Shown one piece after another: positions 27,265 through 36,726 of a DNA stretch of 64,000 nucleotides (the first letter of the stretch is position 1; every line of letters begins with the position of its first letter). The DNA comes from an uncultured SAR86 cluster bacterium (lineage in GTDB: Bacteria; Pseudomonadota; Gammaproteobacteria; Magnimaribacterales; Magnimaribacteraceae): the NCBI GenBank assembly GCA_902628375.1, contig CACOMS010000003.1:1-64000 (forward strand), given 5' to 3'. The notes beneath the pieces were generated by a model that searched no databases, was not told the DNA's origin, and saw nothing but the letters and a program-made list of their open reading frames with translations. The position numbers were made by a program, and so were the translations under genes.

Positions 27265-27877
27265 TATTACTAGCCTTTCTTTTTATTATTAAGAAAATAA
27301 GTATAACTGCAATTAGTAAAGCTATACCAGATATTACAAATGAATCAGAAATTTCACCTTCCAGCATAGCTAGTAAAGTTTTGCCTCCAAGATATCCAGG
27401 GAGGGTATATAACAAAGCCCAAAGTATAGAAGAAAATAAATCTATAAAAATAAACTTTTTAGTGTTCATTTCAAGAGATCCAGCAGTTATAGGCATTAGA
27501 GGTCTTATAGGCCCTATAAATTTACCGACAAATAGACCTAATGTGCCATATTTTATGAAGAATGATCTTCCTTGGTCTAACCAATGAGGATGAGAATTAA
27601 AAGGCCAAATATGATCTATCTTCTTACTTATAGACTTACCTATAAAAAAGCTTGAAGAATCAGCCAAAAAACTGGCAATGTATGCAATTAGTATTACTTC
27701 TACGATTGTCAGGTCTGTGGAAGCAGCTAAGCCTGATATAACTCCCACTAAAACAACACCAGGAATTACAACTCCAATTAAGGCAAAAGACTCAACAAAA
27801 GCAGCCGCAAATAGTCCTAGTGCTATCCAGTCAGGATTTTCCTGCAACCAAAGAGTTACCGTACCTACATCAAACAT
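27257..27877 (-). CDS. DedA-family membrane protein
   Basis: A DedA/SNARE-associated family protein of 206 residues with about five hydrophobic segments. The family signatures are visible: FVESFALIGVVIPGVVLV near the N-terminus and GRSFFIKYGTLGLFVGKFIGPIRPLMPITAG in the middle, including the conserved Phe-Gly-x-Pro-x-Arg region. DedA proteins help recycle lipid carriers and maintain the proton motive force. It overlaps the carotenoid oxygenase gene by 8 nt and is divergent from proA across 38 bp. Confidence 0.9.
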   Translation of the reverse strand: MFDVGTVTLWLQENPDWIALGLFAAAFVESFALIGVVIPGVVLVGVISGLAASTDLTIVEVILIAYIASFLADSSSFFIGKSISKKIDHIWPFNSHPHWLDQGRSFFIKYGTLGLFVGKFIGPIRPLMPITAGSLEMNTKKFIFIDLFSSILWALLYTLPGYLGGKTLLAMLEGEISDSFVISGIALLIAVILIFLIIKRKASNND

Positions 27878-27915
27878 CTTATAATCTATTCTTTAAATAA
27901 AAAACCAATTACATT

Positions 27916-29184
27916 TTGACAGATATTACGGATTTAACCCAATACATGACGAGATTAGGAGAGGGTGCCTATCAAGCGTCTAGAGATCTATCTTCTTTAT
28001 CGACTGAGCAAAAGAATAAGGCTTTAGAGCTTATGGCAGAGTCTTTATCTGATAATAAAGAAGATTTATTGGAGGCAAATAAAGAGGATATTAACAAAGC
28101 AAATGAGAGTGGAATCAGTAGCGCACTTTTAGACAGATTAGAGCTCAATGAAGATAGAATAGAATCAATGATTTCAGGTTTAATTTCTATCTCTAAACTT
28201 CCAGATCCTATCGGAGAGATAACCAATCTAAAACCTACCCCATCTGGAATAAATGTGAGTCAGATGAGAGTGCCTTTAGGTGTAGTAGGAATAATTTATG
28301 AATCAAGACCTAATGTTACAGCTGATGCTGCCGGATTATGTTTAAAATCTGGAAATGCTTGCATCTTAAGAGGGGGTAGCGAGTCCATCAATTCAAATTT
28401 AGCTATCTATAAAAATCTTTTAAAGGGACTTGAAACTTCAGAAGCTCCAAATAATTCTATTCAACTAGTAGAAACAGTAGATCGGGAAGCAGTTAAGAAG
28501 CTCTTATCTATGAAAGAGTGGATAGATGTAGTAATTCCAAGAGGTGGAAAAGGATTAGTTCAACTCGTTTCAGATGAAGCAAAAGTTCCAGTTATCAAGC
28601 ATTTAGATGGGATTTGTCATGTCTATATAGATGGAGACTGCGATGAAGATAAAGCTGTTTCTATTGCTGTTAATGCTAAAACTTATAGATTTGGAATTTG
28701 TGGAGCTATGGAAACACTTTTGGTAGATAGGAAAGTAGCTAAATCTATCTTGCCTAAAATATACGATGAATTCACTAAGGAAGAGGTAGAGATGAGAGGG
28801 TGTTCTGTAACAAATGACATTATTTCTGCAGCGTCAGCAAGTGATGAAGATTGGGTTACTGAATATCTAGCTCCTATAATCTCTATAAAAGTAGTTGAAG
28901 GCATTAAAGAAGCTATCGATCATATTAATAACTTTGGATCTTCACATTCTGACTGCATAGTTACAGAAGACCTAGCAAAGGCAGAATTATTCTTAAATAA
29001 AGTAGACTCAAGCTCAGTTATGCACAATGTTCCAACTTGCTGGGCTGATGGTTATGAATATGGCTTAGGGGCTGAAGTTGGGATATCGACTGATAAGTTT
29101 CATGCAAGAGGTCCGGTAGGACTTGAGGGACTTACTTCACAAAAATACCTTGTAAAAGGGAAGGGTGAACTGAGAGGCAATTAA
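27916..29184 (+). CDS. proA: gamma-glutamyl phosphate reductase (ProA), TTG start
   Basis: ProA reduces gamma-glutamyl phosphate to the semialdehyde in proline synthesis. Visible: PLGVVGIIYESRPNVTADAAGLCLKSGNACILRGGSE split across the cofactor domain, and the active-site cysteine region FGICGAMETLLV. I kept the TTG start at 27916 because the N-terminus DLTQYMTRLG then lines up with recalled Pseudomonas ProA (LDYMTRLG); ATG 27946 is the alternative. Neither has a Shine-Dalgarno. The gene leads the proA-nadD-rsfS-rlmH-mrdA-rodA-mltB-dacA series. Confidence 0.95.
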   Translation: MTDITDLTQYMTRLGEGAYQASRDLSSLSTEQKNKALELMAESLSDNKEDLLEANKEDINKANESGISSALLDRLELNEDRIESMISGLISISKLPDPIGEITNLKPTPSGINVSQMRVPLGVVGIIYESRPNVTADAAGLCLKSGNACILRGGSESINSNLAIYKNLLKGLETSEAPNNSIQLVETVDREAVKKLLSMKEWIDVVIPRGGKGLVQLVSDEAKVPVIKHLDGICHVYIDGDCDEDKAVSIAVNAKTYRFGICGAMETLLVDRKVAKSILPKIYDEFTKEEVEMRGCSVTNDIISAASASDEDWVTEYLAPIISIKVVEGIKEAIDHINNFGSSHSDCIVTEDLAKAELFLNKVDSSSVMHNVPTCWADGYEYGLGAEVGISTDKFHARGPVGLEGLTSQKYLVKGKGELRGN

Positions 29185-29192
29185 TCTTATAA

Positions 29193-29831
29193 ATGAAAAA
29201 TAAGATCGGACTTTTTGGAGGTACCTTTAATCCTACACACAAAGGACATACTGGGGTCGTAAAAAAAATACTTGAACTTTCCTTATTTGATCAGATTTAT
29301 GTAATTCCATCAGCTAAACCTCCTCATAGAGAGAAGGTTGAAGTAGATTTTCATCATCGATTTGAGATGGCTAAGCTTGCTTTTCAAAGTTTTGAACATG
29401 TCACAATTGATTCAAGGGAGAACTCCAGGGAGGGTCCTTCCTATGCTCTTGATACTTTTCTTTCGTTTAAGGAAGAATTTAAGCAAAAAGATTGTTTCTG
29501 GATTTTAGGAATAGATTCTTTCTTAACTATAAGAGAATGGCATGAATGGGAGCGACTAATAGAAGCAGCAAATTTCTTAATTGTCAGTAGACCTGGCCAT
29601 GAAATAAATTCAAAAAAAAGAGTTAATCAGATTTTAAAAGAAAGAAGCGCTAGGAGTATAGAAGAATGTAGTAGAGAGAAAAATATATTACATTTAGATT
29701 CATTGGACTTTGAGATCTCTTCTTCCAAAGTCAGGTTAGAAATCGAAACAGCTCTTTTTGACCCTAATAAAATAGATGATTCAGTGATAAATTATATAAA
29801 CAAGAATAATTTATATTCAAAAAGTATATGA
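29193..29831 (+). CDS. nadD: nicotinate-nucleotide adenylyltransferase (NadD)
   Basis: NadD forms deamido-NAD from nicotinate mononucleotide and ATP. The nucleotidyltransferase motif GLFGGTFNPTHKGH (T/HxGH) is at the N-terminus, IPSAKPPHRE follows, and EISSSKVRLEI gives the C-terminal ISSTxIR-like motif. Length 212 is typical. It begins 8 nt after proA and overlaps rsfS by 4 nt, as part of the conserved gammaproteobacterial gene string. Confidence 0.95.
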   Translation: MKNKIGLFGGTFNPTHKGHTGVVKKILELSLFDQIYVIPSAKPPHREKVEVDFHHRFEMAKLAFQSFEHVTIDSRENSREGPSYALDTFLSFKEEFKQKDCFWILGIDSFLTIREWHEWERLIEAANFLIVSRPGHEINSKKRVNQILKERSARSIEECSREKNILHLDSLDFEISSSKVRLEIETALFDPNKIDDSVINYINKNNLYSKSI

Positions 29832-30154
29832 GCCCAAAAAAATTAAGAGATAAAGTTATTGAAAGCTTAGAGGAATTAAAAGCTGTTGATCAAGTCTGTT
29901 TAGATGTATCTAGTTTAACAACTCTTACAGACTTTATGATAATTGTTACTGGGACTTCTTCTAGACATATACAGTCTTTAGCAGACCGAGTAGTTGAAGA
30001 TCTTAAAAATCTTAATATTAGACCTTTGAGTCTAGAGGGAGAGGGGTCTCAAGAGTGGGTTCTGGTAGATTATGGAGATGTGATAGTACATTTAATGTCT
30101 TCCCAAGCCAGAACTTTTTATGATTTAGAAAGTCTCTGGGATGAAGACCTTTAA
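29828..30154 (+). CDS. rsfS: ribosomal silencing factor RsfS
   Basis: RsfS binds ribosomal protein uL14 and blocks subunit joining in slow growth. The 108-residue protein shows the family motifs LDVSSLTTLTDFMIIVTGTS, SRHIQSLADRVVE, EGEGSQEWVLVDYGDVIVHLM and YDLESLW. It overlaps nadD by 4 nt and abuts rlmH without a gap. Confidence 0.95.
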   Translation: MSPKKLRDKVIESLEELKAVDQVCLDVSSLTTLTDFMIIVTGTSSRHIQSLADRVVEDLKNLNIRPLSLEGEGSQEWVLVDYGDVIVHLMSSQARTFYDLESLWDEDL

Positions 30155-30619
30155 ATGAAATTAACAGTGCTTTCAATAATCAAAAGTAAACCATCATGGG
30201 TAACTGAACAGTTTAGTACATATAGTTCAAGGTTAAATAAGTCCATTCAATTAAATTGGAAGGGTTTAGAGCCAGTAAAAAATGGAAAGGCCTCAGAGAA
30301 GGATCAAATTAGAGAAAATGGAAAAAAATTATTGGCTTCTATTCCTGATAATGCTTTCGTTATTGCTTTGGATCAGAAAGGAGATAATTGGAATACACAA
30401 AAGCTAAAGAATAATTTTGAAGATTGGATCTCTATCAATAAAGAAATAATCTTTTTAGTTGGGGGTCAGGAGGGTTTAAGCAAAGATTGCCTAAACAGAT
30501 CTAATTTAATTTGGTCTTTATCCAACTTAACGTTGCCCCATTCTTTTGTTCCTTTGATTGTTGCAGAACAAATCTTTAGGGCTTGGTCTATGACTCAGAA
30601 TCATCCTTATCACAGGTAA
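30155..30619 (+). CDS. rlmH: 23S rRNA pseudouridine-1915 N3-methyltransferase (RlmH)
   Basis: RlmH is a SPOUT methyltransferase acting on 23S rRNA pseudouridine 1915. The SAM-binding knot region is visible in FVIALDQKGDNW, FLVGGQEGLSKDC and LSNLTLPHSFVPLIVAEQIFRAWSM (split), and the C-terminus NHPYHR is the conserved tail. Length 154 is normal. It follows rsfS without spacing and precedes mrdA by 4 nt. Confidence 0.95.
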   Translation: MKLTVLSIIKSKPSWVTEQFSTYSSRLNKSIQLNWKGLEPVKNGKASEKDQIRENGKKLLASIPDNAFVIALDQKGDNWNTQKLKNNFEDWISINKEIIFLVGGQEGLSKDCLNRSNLIWSLSNLTLPHSFVPLIVAEQIFRAWSMTQNHPYHR

Positions 30620-30623
30620 GCTA

Positions 30624-32471
30624 ATGCAGAGGTTCAGAGATCTAGATATAGGAAGGAAGCAGTTGCAAATCTTGCAGTCTCGTTCTTTCTTTATTTTTAT
30701 TGTAATTACCTTAATTTTCTTAGTTTTTTCTTATCAAATTTTAAGACTTATGGTTTTGGACAATGTGAATTACGTTTCTCAATCTGATCAGAATAGAATA
30801 ATTACAGTTCCTATCTATCCAGCTAGAGGACTTATTTATAATTCTGAAGGCAATATCATTGTAGAGAATATTGTCTCTCAGGATTTAGTTTTCTATGGGT
30901 CTAGTCTTCTTGAACTTGAAGAAAATTTAAATGAAATAAAAGGAATCTTAGGCGAAGAGTCACTTTTATGGGATGCTGGAGAGCAGAGCAGTAAAGATCT
31001 ATCAATTAATTTAAGACAAGCTATTCTTTATAAAGATCTAAATACTAGTCAGATAGCAAAATTTCAATTAGAAAAATACAAATGGCCTTCGGTCCAGATA
31101 AAGCCTTCTCTAAAGAGGTTGGTTATAGATGATAACTTATACTCTCATGTGGTTGGCTATCTTGGTCCTGTCTCCAGAGAGGAAATTTTTTCTTCTAATA
31201 ACTTTAAGTATCCACTGAACTATTTTTCAGGAAAAAAAGGACTCGAAAAAAATTATGAATCAATATTAAGGGGATCGCTTGGTTATAGATCTATCGAAAT
31301 AGATGCTTATGGAAATGAAATTAAAGAAATATCTAGGATATCTCCTCAGAGACCTGGGAATTTGTATCTATCTATAAATAAGGAATTGCAACTTATAGCA
31401 AAAAATGAATTAAACGGCAGAAAGGGAGCAATTATTGGTTTAGACCCGTCAACTGGACTAGTAAAAGTTCTGGTTAGTTCACCAGATTTTAATCCTAATC
31501 TATTTAATGGAACTTCTTCGAGTGGAGAGCTTTCAAGCCTTCTAACAGATAAAGAAAGTCCCTTATTCAACAGGGTTATTTCTGGGAATTATCCACCTGC
31601 CTCTACTTTAAAACCATTTATTGGTTTATTAGCTTTAGAAAATAAAATAATTGATTGGGATTACTCTATAGACGATAAGGGGTTTTTTCAGATAGAAGGA
31701 GAAGGAAGAAAATATAGAGGCTGGAAGGAAGGAGGTCATGGTGAAGTTAATCTAAAAAAAGCTATAGCAGTTTCTTCTGATGTTTTCTTCTATCAGCTAG
31801 CTACTAGTTTAACTATTGATAGACTTTCAAATTTTTTAGAACAATTTGGGTTTGGATTAATTTCTGGAATAGATTTAGATAATGAGTCAAGTGCTAATTT
31901 ACCAACTAGAAATTGGAAGCTAGGAGCCGTAGGAGAGTCTTGGTTTGTTGGAGATACAGTAAATTTAGGAATTGGTCAGGGCTATATAACCATAACTCCA
32001 ATGCAGCTTGCTTTAGCAACTTCTGTAATTGTCAATAAAGGCATTGCATATAAACCTAGGATAGTAGAGAGAATAAATCAAAATGAAACTGACAAAGAAA
32101 TTCTCTATGAAGTAAAGATTCAAGATCAATCGCATTGGGATGGCCTTCAAGATGCAATGGAGGCAGTTACTAACTCTTGGTATGGAACCGCATATAATCT
32201 TAGTCTTTCAGGTGAAAATAAAATTGCCGGAAAAACAGGTACAGCTCAGATAAAAAGTCTTACTGAAGAGGGTTTATCAGTTAGGGAGGAATACGAAGAA
32301 ATTAGAGAAAGTATATCTGATCGTGATCATGCTTTATTTGTAGGTTATGGTCCAATTCAAGAACCTAAACTTGTAATGGTTGTAATTGTAGAAAATGGAG
32401 AATCTGGAAGTTCAGTTGCAGCACCCATAGCACAAAAAATAATTGATACTTATTTAAGGGAATCACCATGA
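30624..32471 (+). CDS. mrdA: penicillin-binding protein 2 (MrdA)
   Basis: PBP2 is the elongation-specific peptidoglycan transpeptidase of the Rod complex. The 615-residue protein has one N-terminal membrane helix (about residues 21-44), the PBP dimerisation domain, and the transpeptidase with Ser-x-x-Lys in PPASTLKPFI, SSDVFF as the second motif and KTGTAQ as the third. It overlaps rodA by 4 nt. The active site faces the periplasm. Confidence 0.96.
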   Translation: MQRFRDLDIGRKQLQILQSRSFFIFIVITLIFLVFSYQILRLMVLDNVNYVSQSDQNRIITVPIYPARGLIYNSEGNIIVENIVSQDLVFYGSSLLELEENLNEIKGILGEESLLWDAGEQSSKDLSINLRQAILYKDLNTSQIAKFQLEKYKWPSVQIKPSLKRLVIDDNLYSHVVGYLGPVSREEIFSSNNFKYPLNYFSGKKGLEKNYESILRGSLGYRSIEIDAYGNEIKEISRISPQRPGNLYLSINKELQLIAKNELNGRKGAIIGLDPSTGLVKVLVSSPDFNPNLFNGTSSSGELSSLLTDKESPLFNRVISGNYPPASTLKPFIGLLALENKIIDWDYSIDDKGFFQIEGEGRKYRGWKEGGHGEVNLKKAIAVSSDVFFYQLATSLTIDRLSNFLEQFGFGLISGIDLDNESSANLPTRNWKLGAVGESWFVGDTVNLGIGQGYITITPMQLALATSVIVNKGIAYKPRIVERINQNETDKEILYEVKIQDQSHWDGLQDAMEAVTNSWYGTAYNLSLSGENKIAGKTGTAQIKSLTEEGLSVREEYEEIRESISDRDHALFVGYGPIQEPKLVMVVIVENGESGSSVAAPIAQKIIDTYLRESP

Positions 32472-33583
32472 GCAGGAATCCTCTAGATTATCAACTTAAT
32501 AGCTCTCTTAATAAATCAAACAGCTCATTTATTACGGACCCCATACTCTTTACAGCGGTGTTAGCAATTCTAACTTTTGGACTTGTTTGTCTTTATAGTG
32601 CTAGTGGACAAGATATTTCGATGGTCACTAAGCAAGGTATTTATATTTCTTTAGGGATAATATTAATGCTAATTATTTCTTCAATTAAAGAAAGATATTA
32701 TCGACCTTTTTTAATTAATTTATTCTGGATAGGCCTTCTATTGCTCATATGGGTTTTATTTTTTCCTGCACAAGGATACAACACTGATAGATGGATAGAT
32801 CTTGGTCCTTTTGGTTTTCAGCCCTCAGAATTAGTAAGATTAACTTTGCCGTTAGCAGTAGCTTATCATTTAACAAGAAAAGACAGACAACCAGATTTGT
32901 TAGATTGGCTAGTAGTTTTATTTTTCATAGCACTTTCTTCTTTCTTGGTTTTTAAACAACCAGATTTAGGCACTTCTATAATTGTTTTCATTTCTGGTTT
33001 TTTACCAGTTTTCCTTAGTGGTTTCCCTCTATCAATTATATTCGCAGGCTCGATCTCTTTGATCGCCTTAAGTCCTCTAATTTGGATGAGTTTGAGTGAA
33101 TATATGAAGGGTAGGATATTTACTTTTATTGATCCCAATGCTGATCCTTTAGGAGCAGGATGGAATATAGCTCAATCCAAAACGGCTATAGGCTCAGGAG
33201 GTATTTTTGGAAAAGGTTATCTTAATGGAACACAAAGTCAGCTAGATTTTTTACCAGAAAGTCATTCAGACTTTATTTTTTCAGTCATAGCAGAAGAATT
33301 TGGATTAGTAGGAATATCTTTTTTGTTTTTTTTATATGGAATTATCCTTTATAGGATCTTTGTGATTTCATTTAATGCTAATACTCAATTTTCTAGAGTA
33401 TGTTCTGCTTCACTCGGTTTTATTTTCTTAATTTACTTAGTCATAAATGTTTGCATGGTAAGTGGTATTTTTCCTGTAGTGGGAGTACCTCTACCTTTAA
33501 TAAGCCAAGGAGGAACTTCAATAATTGTCCATTTGATGGCCTTTGGATTTGTATTATCTCTAAAAAGAGTAGAAACTTGGTAA
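32468..33583 (+). CDS. mrdB: rod-shape glycosyltransferase RodA
   Basis: RodA is the SEDS-family peptidoglycan polymerase that partners PBP2. The 371-residue protein has about ten membrane helices; family motifs include YNTDRWIDLGPFGFQPSEL, FKQPDLGTSI, GAGWNIAQSKTAIGSGG and the C-terminal PVVGVPLPLISQGGTS. It overlaps mrdA by 4 nt and mltB starts 3 nt after its stop. Confidence 0.96.
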   Translation: MSRNPLDYQLNSSLNKSNSSFITDPILFTAVLAILTFGLVCLYSASGQDISMVTKQGIYISLGIILMLIISSIKERYYRPFLINLFWIGLLLLIWVLFFPAQGYNTDRWIDLGPFGFQPSELVRLTLPLAVAYHLTRKDRQPDLLDWLVVLFFIALSSFLVFKQPDLGTSIIVFISGFLPVFLSGFPLSIIFAGSISLIALSPLIWMSLSEYMKGRIFTFIDPNADPLGAGWNIAQSKTAIGSGGIFGKGYLNGTQSQLDFLPESHSDFIFSVIAEEFGLVGISFLFFLYGIILYRIFVISFNANTQFSRVCSASLGFIFLIYLVINVCMVSGIFPVVGVPLPLISQGGTSIIVHLMAFGFVLSLKRVETW

Positions 33584-33586
33584 GTA

Positions 33587-34576
33587 ATGAACAATAAATT
33601 AATTATATTCTTTTCTATTTCCATGATGCTTTTCTTTAGTTTTGCTAAGGCAGAAGAAATTTCTTATTTAGAAAGAGAAGAAGTTAAAGACTTCATCAAA
33701 ATGATGGAAAAGAAGCATGAATTTAGCTCTTCTGAATTAGTGGAAATTTTAGGAACCGCTGTTCATCAAGAAAGAGTAATAAGGATAATGGATAGACAGC
33801 CAGAAGGAACTATGACTTGGTCTAGATATAGAAATATGATGGTTTCTGATGACAGGATTAATCAAGCAAAAGAATTTATTGAGTCTTATAAAGATCAGCT
33901 GCTAAAAGCTCAGGATATTTATGGTGTTCCAGCAGAAATAATCGCTTCAATAATAGGAATAGAAACAAGATATGGGAGGATAACTGGAGGAACCAGAGTT
34001 ATTGATTCCTTAATGACTCTATCATTTGATTATCCGAGAAGGGCAAAGTTTTTTAAAATCCAATTAGAGGAATTCTTGCTTCTTAGTAAAGAGGAAGGTT
34101 TAAACCCTAAAAAAATAAAAGGTTCAATAGCAGGAGCGGTGGGTTACGGTCAATTTATGCCAGATAGTTATAGGAATTATGCTGTTGATTTTGATAATGA
34201 TGGTGTGAGGGACATTGTTAATAACCCAATTGATGCTATTGGAAGCGTAGCTAATTTTCTAAATAGGAAAGGAAAGTGGAGCCCTAATAAGCCTATAGTA
34301 TTTAAGGCTAAATCTAGAGGAGATGATCCTCAAGTAAAATCAGCTTTTAAGCCTTATATGTCAGTAAAAGAATTAGAGTCCTTAAGTATATATAGTGAAA
34401 AACCTATACCCTTGGGCCAATTAGTTGTTCCAGTGAAATTGCCTTTAGAAGATGGCTGGGAGTATAGAGTCGGGTTTGATAATTATTATTCTCTTTCCAG
34501 ATATAATAGGAGTAAGTTATACGTTATGGCAGTGTCAGATTTTAGTGAAGAAATTTCTAAATTTTTTAAAGAATGA
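33587..34576 (+). CDS. mltB: lytic murein transglycosylase B (MltB)
   Basis: MltB cleaves glycan strands of peptidoglycan. The catalytic glutamate is in IIGIETRYGR, and GAVGYGQFMPDSYRNYAVDFDNDG shows the family's GQFMPSS-type motif and the EF-hand-like calcium loop DFDNDGVRD. The N-terminus is a cleavable signal peptide (to AKA) without a lipobox cysteine, so the enzyme is predicted to be soluble in the periplasm, unlike E. coli MltB. It overlaps dacA by 4 nt; rlpA, often found between them, is missing. Confidence 0.93.
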   Translation: MNNKLIIFFSISMMLFFSFAKAEEISYLEREEVKDFIKMMEKKHEFSSSELVEILGTAVHQERVIRIMDRQPEGTMTWSRYRNMMVSDDRINQAKEFIESYKDQLLKAQDIYGVPAEIIASIIGIETRYGRITGGTRVIDSLMTLSFDYPRRAKFFKIQLEEFLLLSKEEGLNPKKIKGSIAGAVGYGQFMPDSYRNYAVDFDNDGVRDIVNNPIDAIGSVANFLNRKGKWSPNKPIVFKAKSRGDDPQVKSAFKPYMSVKELESLSIYSEKPIPLGQLVVPVKLPLEDGWEYRVGFDNYYSLSRYNRSKLYVMAVSDFSEEISKFFKE

Positions 34577-35733
34577 ATATGAAAAGAATATTTGAATTAG
34601 TTCTCCTACTAAGTTTTTCTTTGGTCTTGGTATCAGAGCAGAGTTTTATCCCTGATCCTCCAAAAATAGGAGCAAAAAATTTTATATTAATTGACTCTAT
34701 TACCGGGAAGGTCTTAGCTCAACAATCTCCTGATGGCAAAGTAGAACCAGCTAGTATCACCAAGATAATGACAGGGTATGTAGTTGCAGATCAAATAAAG
34801 CAAGGTTTTATCTCTGAAAATGATGAGGTATTAATTAGTGAGAATTGCTGGAGAAAGGGTGGCTCTAGAATGTTTATTGAAGCAGGAAAGAGGGTTCTTG
34901 TTTCTGACCTCATAAAAGGCATGGTTGTTCAATCAGGTAATGATGCTAGTTGTGCTTTAGCTGAACATGTAGCCGTTTCAGAAGAAGGTTTTGTAGACCT
35001 TATGTCTAGATACATCTATGACATGGGGTTGAAGAATACGAATTTTGTTAACGTAACTGGATGGCCAGATGAGAACCACTATTCGTCAGCAAGAGATATA
35101 GCCATTCTTTCTAAAAGGTTAATTGAAGACTTTCCCGCTCACTATGATATTTATAAAGAGAAATTCTTTACTTTTAATGACATTAAACAAAGAAATAGAA
35201 ATAGTCTGTTATGGCAAGATGAAACTATAGATGGTCTAAAAACAGGACACACCGAATCAGCGGGATACTGCCTAGTCTCTTCTGGTGTAAGAAATGAAAC
35301 TAGATTAATAGCGGTAACATTAGGAAGTTCCTCTGAAAAACAGAGAATAGTAGATAATAGAAGGTTATTAGATTATGGATTTAGATACTTCAGAACAAAG
35401 AAAGTTCTCTCATCCATGGAACTATTAGCTGAGGAACAGGTATGGGGAGGAGAAAAAGAGTCTTTATCTCTTTTATCATCTCAAGATGTTTATTTTACTC
35501 TGCCACTAAGAGATTTTCAGAATATAAAATCTAACATTGTTTTGGACGATTACCTTCAGGCTCCTATAGCCAAAGATCAAAAAGTCGGTAAATTAGAATT
35601 TAGTCTTAATAATAAAGTGATTAAGTCGATTGATATTGTATCCAGCGAAGAGGTTGATTCATTAGGTGTTTTTGGACAAGCTTGGTCCAATATAAAATTG
35701 TTTGTCTATCAGTTTTTAATGGAAGAAGATTAA
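34573..35733 (+). CDS. dacA: D-alanyl-D-alanine carboxypeptidase (PBP5/6 family)
   Basis: A low-molecular-weight PBP that trims the terminal D-Ala from peptidoglycan pentapeptides. The three catalytic motifs are SITKIM (Ser-x-x-Lys), SGNDASCALAE (SGN) and KTGHTESAGYCL (KTG). A signal sequence is at the N-terminus, and the C-terminal PBP5-type beta domain with an amphipathic tail (NIKLFVYQFLMEED) can anchor it to the inner membrane. Length 386 is typical. It is the last gene of the plus-strand series and faces holA across 18 bp. Confidence 0.95.
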   Translation: MNMKRIFELVLLLSFSLVLVSEQSFIPDPPKIGAKNFILIDSITGKVLAQQSPDGKVEPASITKIMTGYVVADQIKQGFISENDEVLISENCWRKGGSRMFIEAGKRVLVSDLIKGMVVQSGNDASCALAEHVAVSEEGFVDLMSRYIYDMGLKNTNFVNVTGWPDENHYSSARDIAILSKRLIEDFPAHYDIYKEKFFTFNDIKQRNRNSLLWQDETIDGLKTGHTESAGYCLVSSGVRNETRLIAVTLGSSSEKQRIVDNRRLLDYGFRYFRTKKVLSSMELLAEEQVWGGEKESLSLLSSQDVYFTLPLRDFQNIKSNIVLDDYLQAPIAKDQKVGKLEFSLNNKVIKSIDIVSSEEVDSLGVFGQAWSNIKLFVYQFLMEED

Positions 35734-35751
35734 CAAGTTCTATAAAACTAA

Positions 35752-36726
35752 CTAACCGATAAACTCTAAAGTTAAGTCTTTTATTTCTATCCAGGGGTTA
35801 TTCTTACTTTGCCCTTTTATACTAGAGTCAATAAGTGCAATTTTCTTAATACAAGATTCTATAACCTTCTTGTCAGTATTTTTTGAACTTTCTTCTAAAG
35901 ACGAGATATAAAAACTTGGTCCCCATACGCCCTTTGAAGTGCCTGATGACTTAATCTTATAAAGGTTAGTTACCTCTCTAGCAACAGACCATAAAACTAA
36001 AGTTTCAGGAGTTCCTTCGACCCTTAGGTGCTCAAGAATTTTTAAACATTTACTTTTATCTTTATTTACAAAAGCTTTTGAAAAATCAAAGATAGAGTAT
36101 TTAGAAGAGTTAGAAATACTTTGTTCCATTTTTTCTAGTGATATTTCTTCTTTAGGAAACAATAAGGAAAGCTTTTTAAGTTCTTGAGAAGCAGCCATTA
36201 AGTTTCCCTCTGTCTTTTCAAGCATAAGATCATAAGCATCTTGGTTTATATTAATACCCAATTTACTGGCTTTATCTCCTAACCAGCTATAAAGGCTTTT
36301 TCCGGTTAAAGGCTGTAGATCAATCATTATTCCTTTGTTTTCTATAGTCTTTACCCAAGCTGAACTTTTACTCCTTTTATCAAGGCCCTCCACCAAGACC
36401 AATAGAGCATCTTCATTAGATTTAGATAAATAATCTTTAATGGCCTTAGATCCTTTATTTCCTGGTCCTTGATCTATCATTTTTATTTCGATGATCTTCT
36501 TGTTTGAAAATAGATCCATATTTTCTTCACTATCAGAAAGAAATGCCCAATCCATTTTCTGAGTTACCAGATACGAGTCCTTAGTAATAAAATCTCTTTC
36601 AGCTAATGAATGGTATATTTTGTTGGCAAGTTCTTGGATTCTTAGAGGCTCTTCTCCTAGAATAATAAAAACATTAGGCTTATCTTTAAGAAGTTTAGCT
36701 TCAAGCTGAGATTCAGATATTTTCAT
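35752..36726 (-). CDS. holA: DNA polymerase III delta subunit (HolA)
   Basis: The clamp-loader delta subunit, 324 residues. Visible: N-terminal FIILGEEPLRIQELANKIY and the AAA-like IEIKMIDQGPGNKGSKAI..LLVLVEGLDKRSK region, followed by the helical collar domain (LMLEKTEGNLMAASQELKKL). It overlaps the end of lptE by 14 nt, as in many gammaproteobacteria where leuS-lptE-holA are contiguous. Confidence 0.92.
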   Translation of the reverse strand: MKISESQLEAKLLKDKPNVFIILGEEPLRIQELANKIYHSLAERDFITKDSYLVTQKMDWAFLSDSEENMDLFSNKKIIEIKMIDQGPGNKGSKAIKDYLSKSNEDALLVLVEGLDKRSKSSAWVKTIENKGIMIDLQPLTGKSLYSWLGDKASKLGININQDAYDLMLEKTEGNLMAASQELKKLSLLFPKEEISLEKMEQSISNSSKYSIFDFSKAFVNKDKSKCLKILEHLRVEGTPETLVLWSVAREVTNLYKIKSSGTSKGVWGPSFYISSLEESSKNTDKKVIESCIKKIALIDSSIKGQSKNNPWIEIKDLTLEFIG

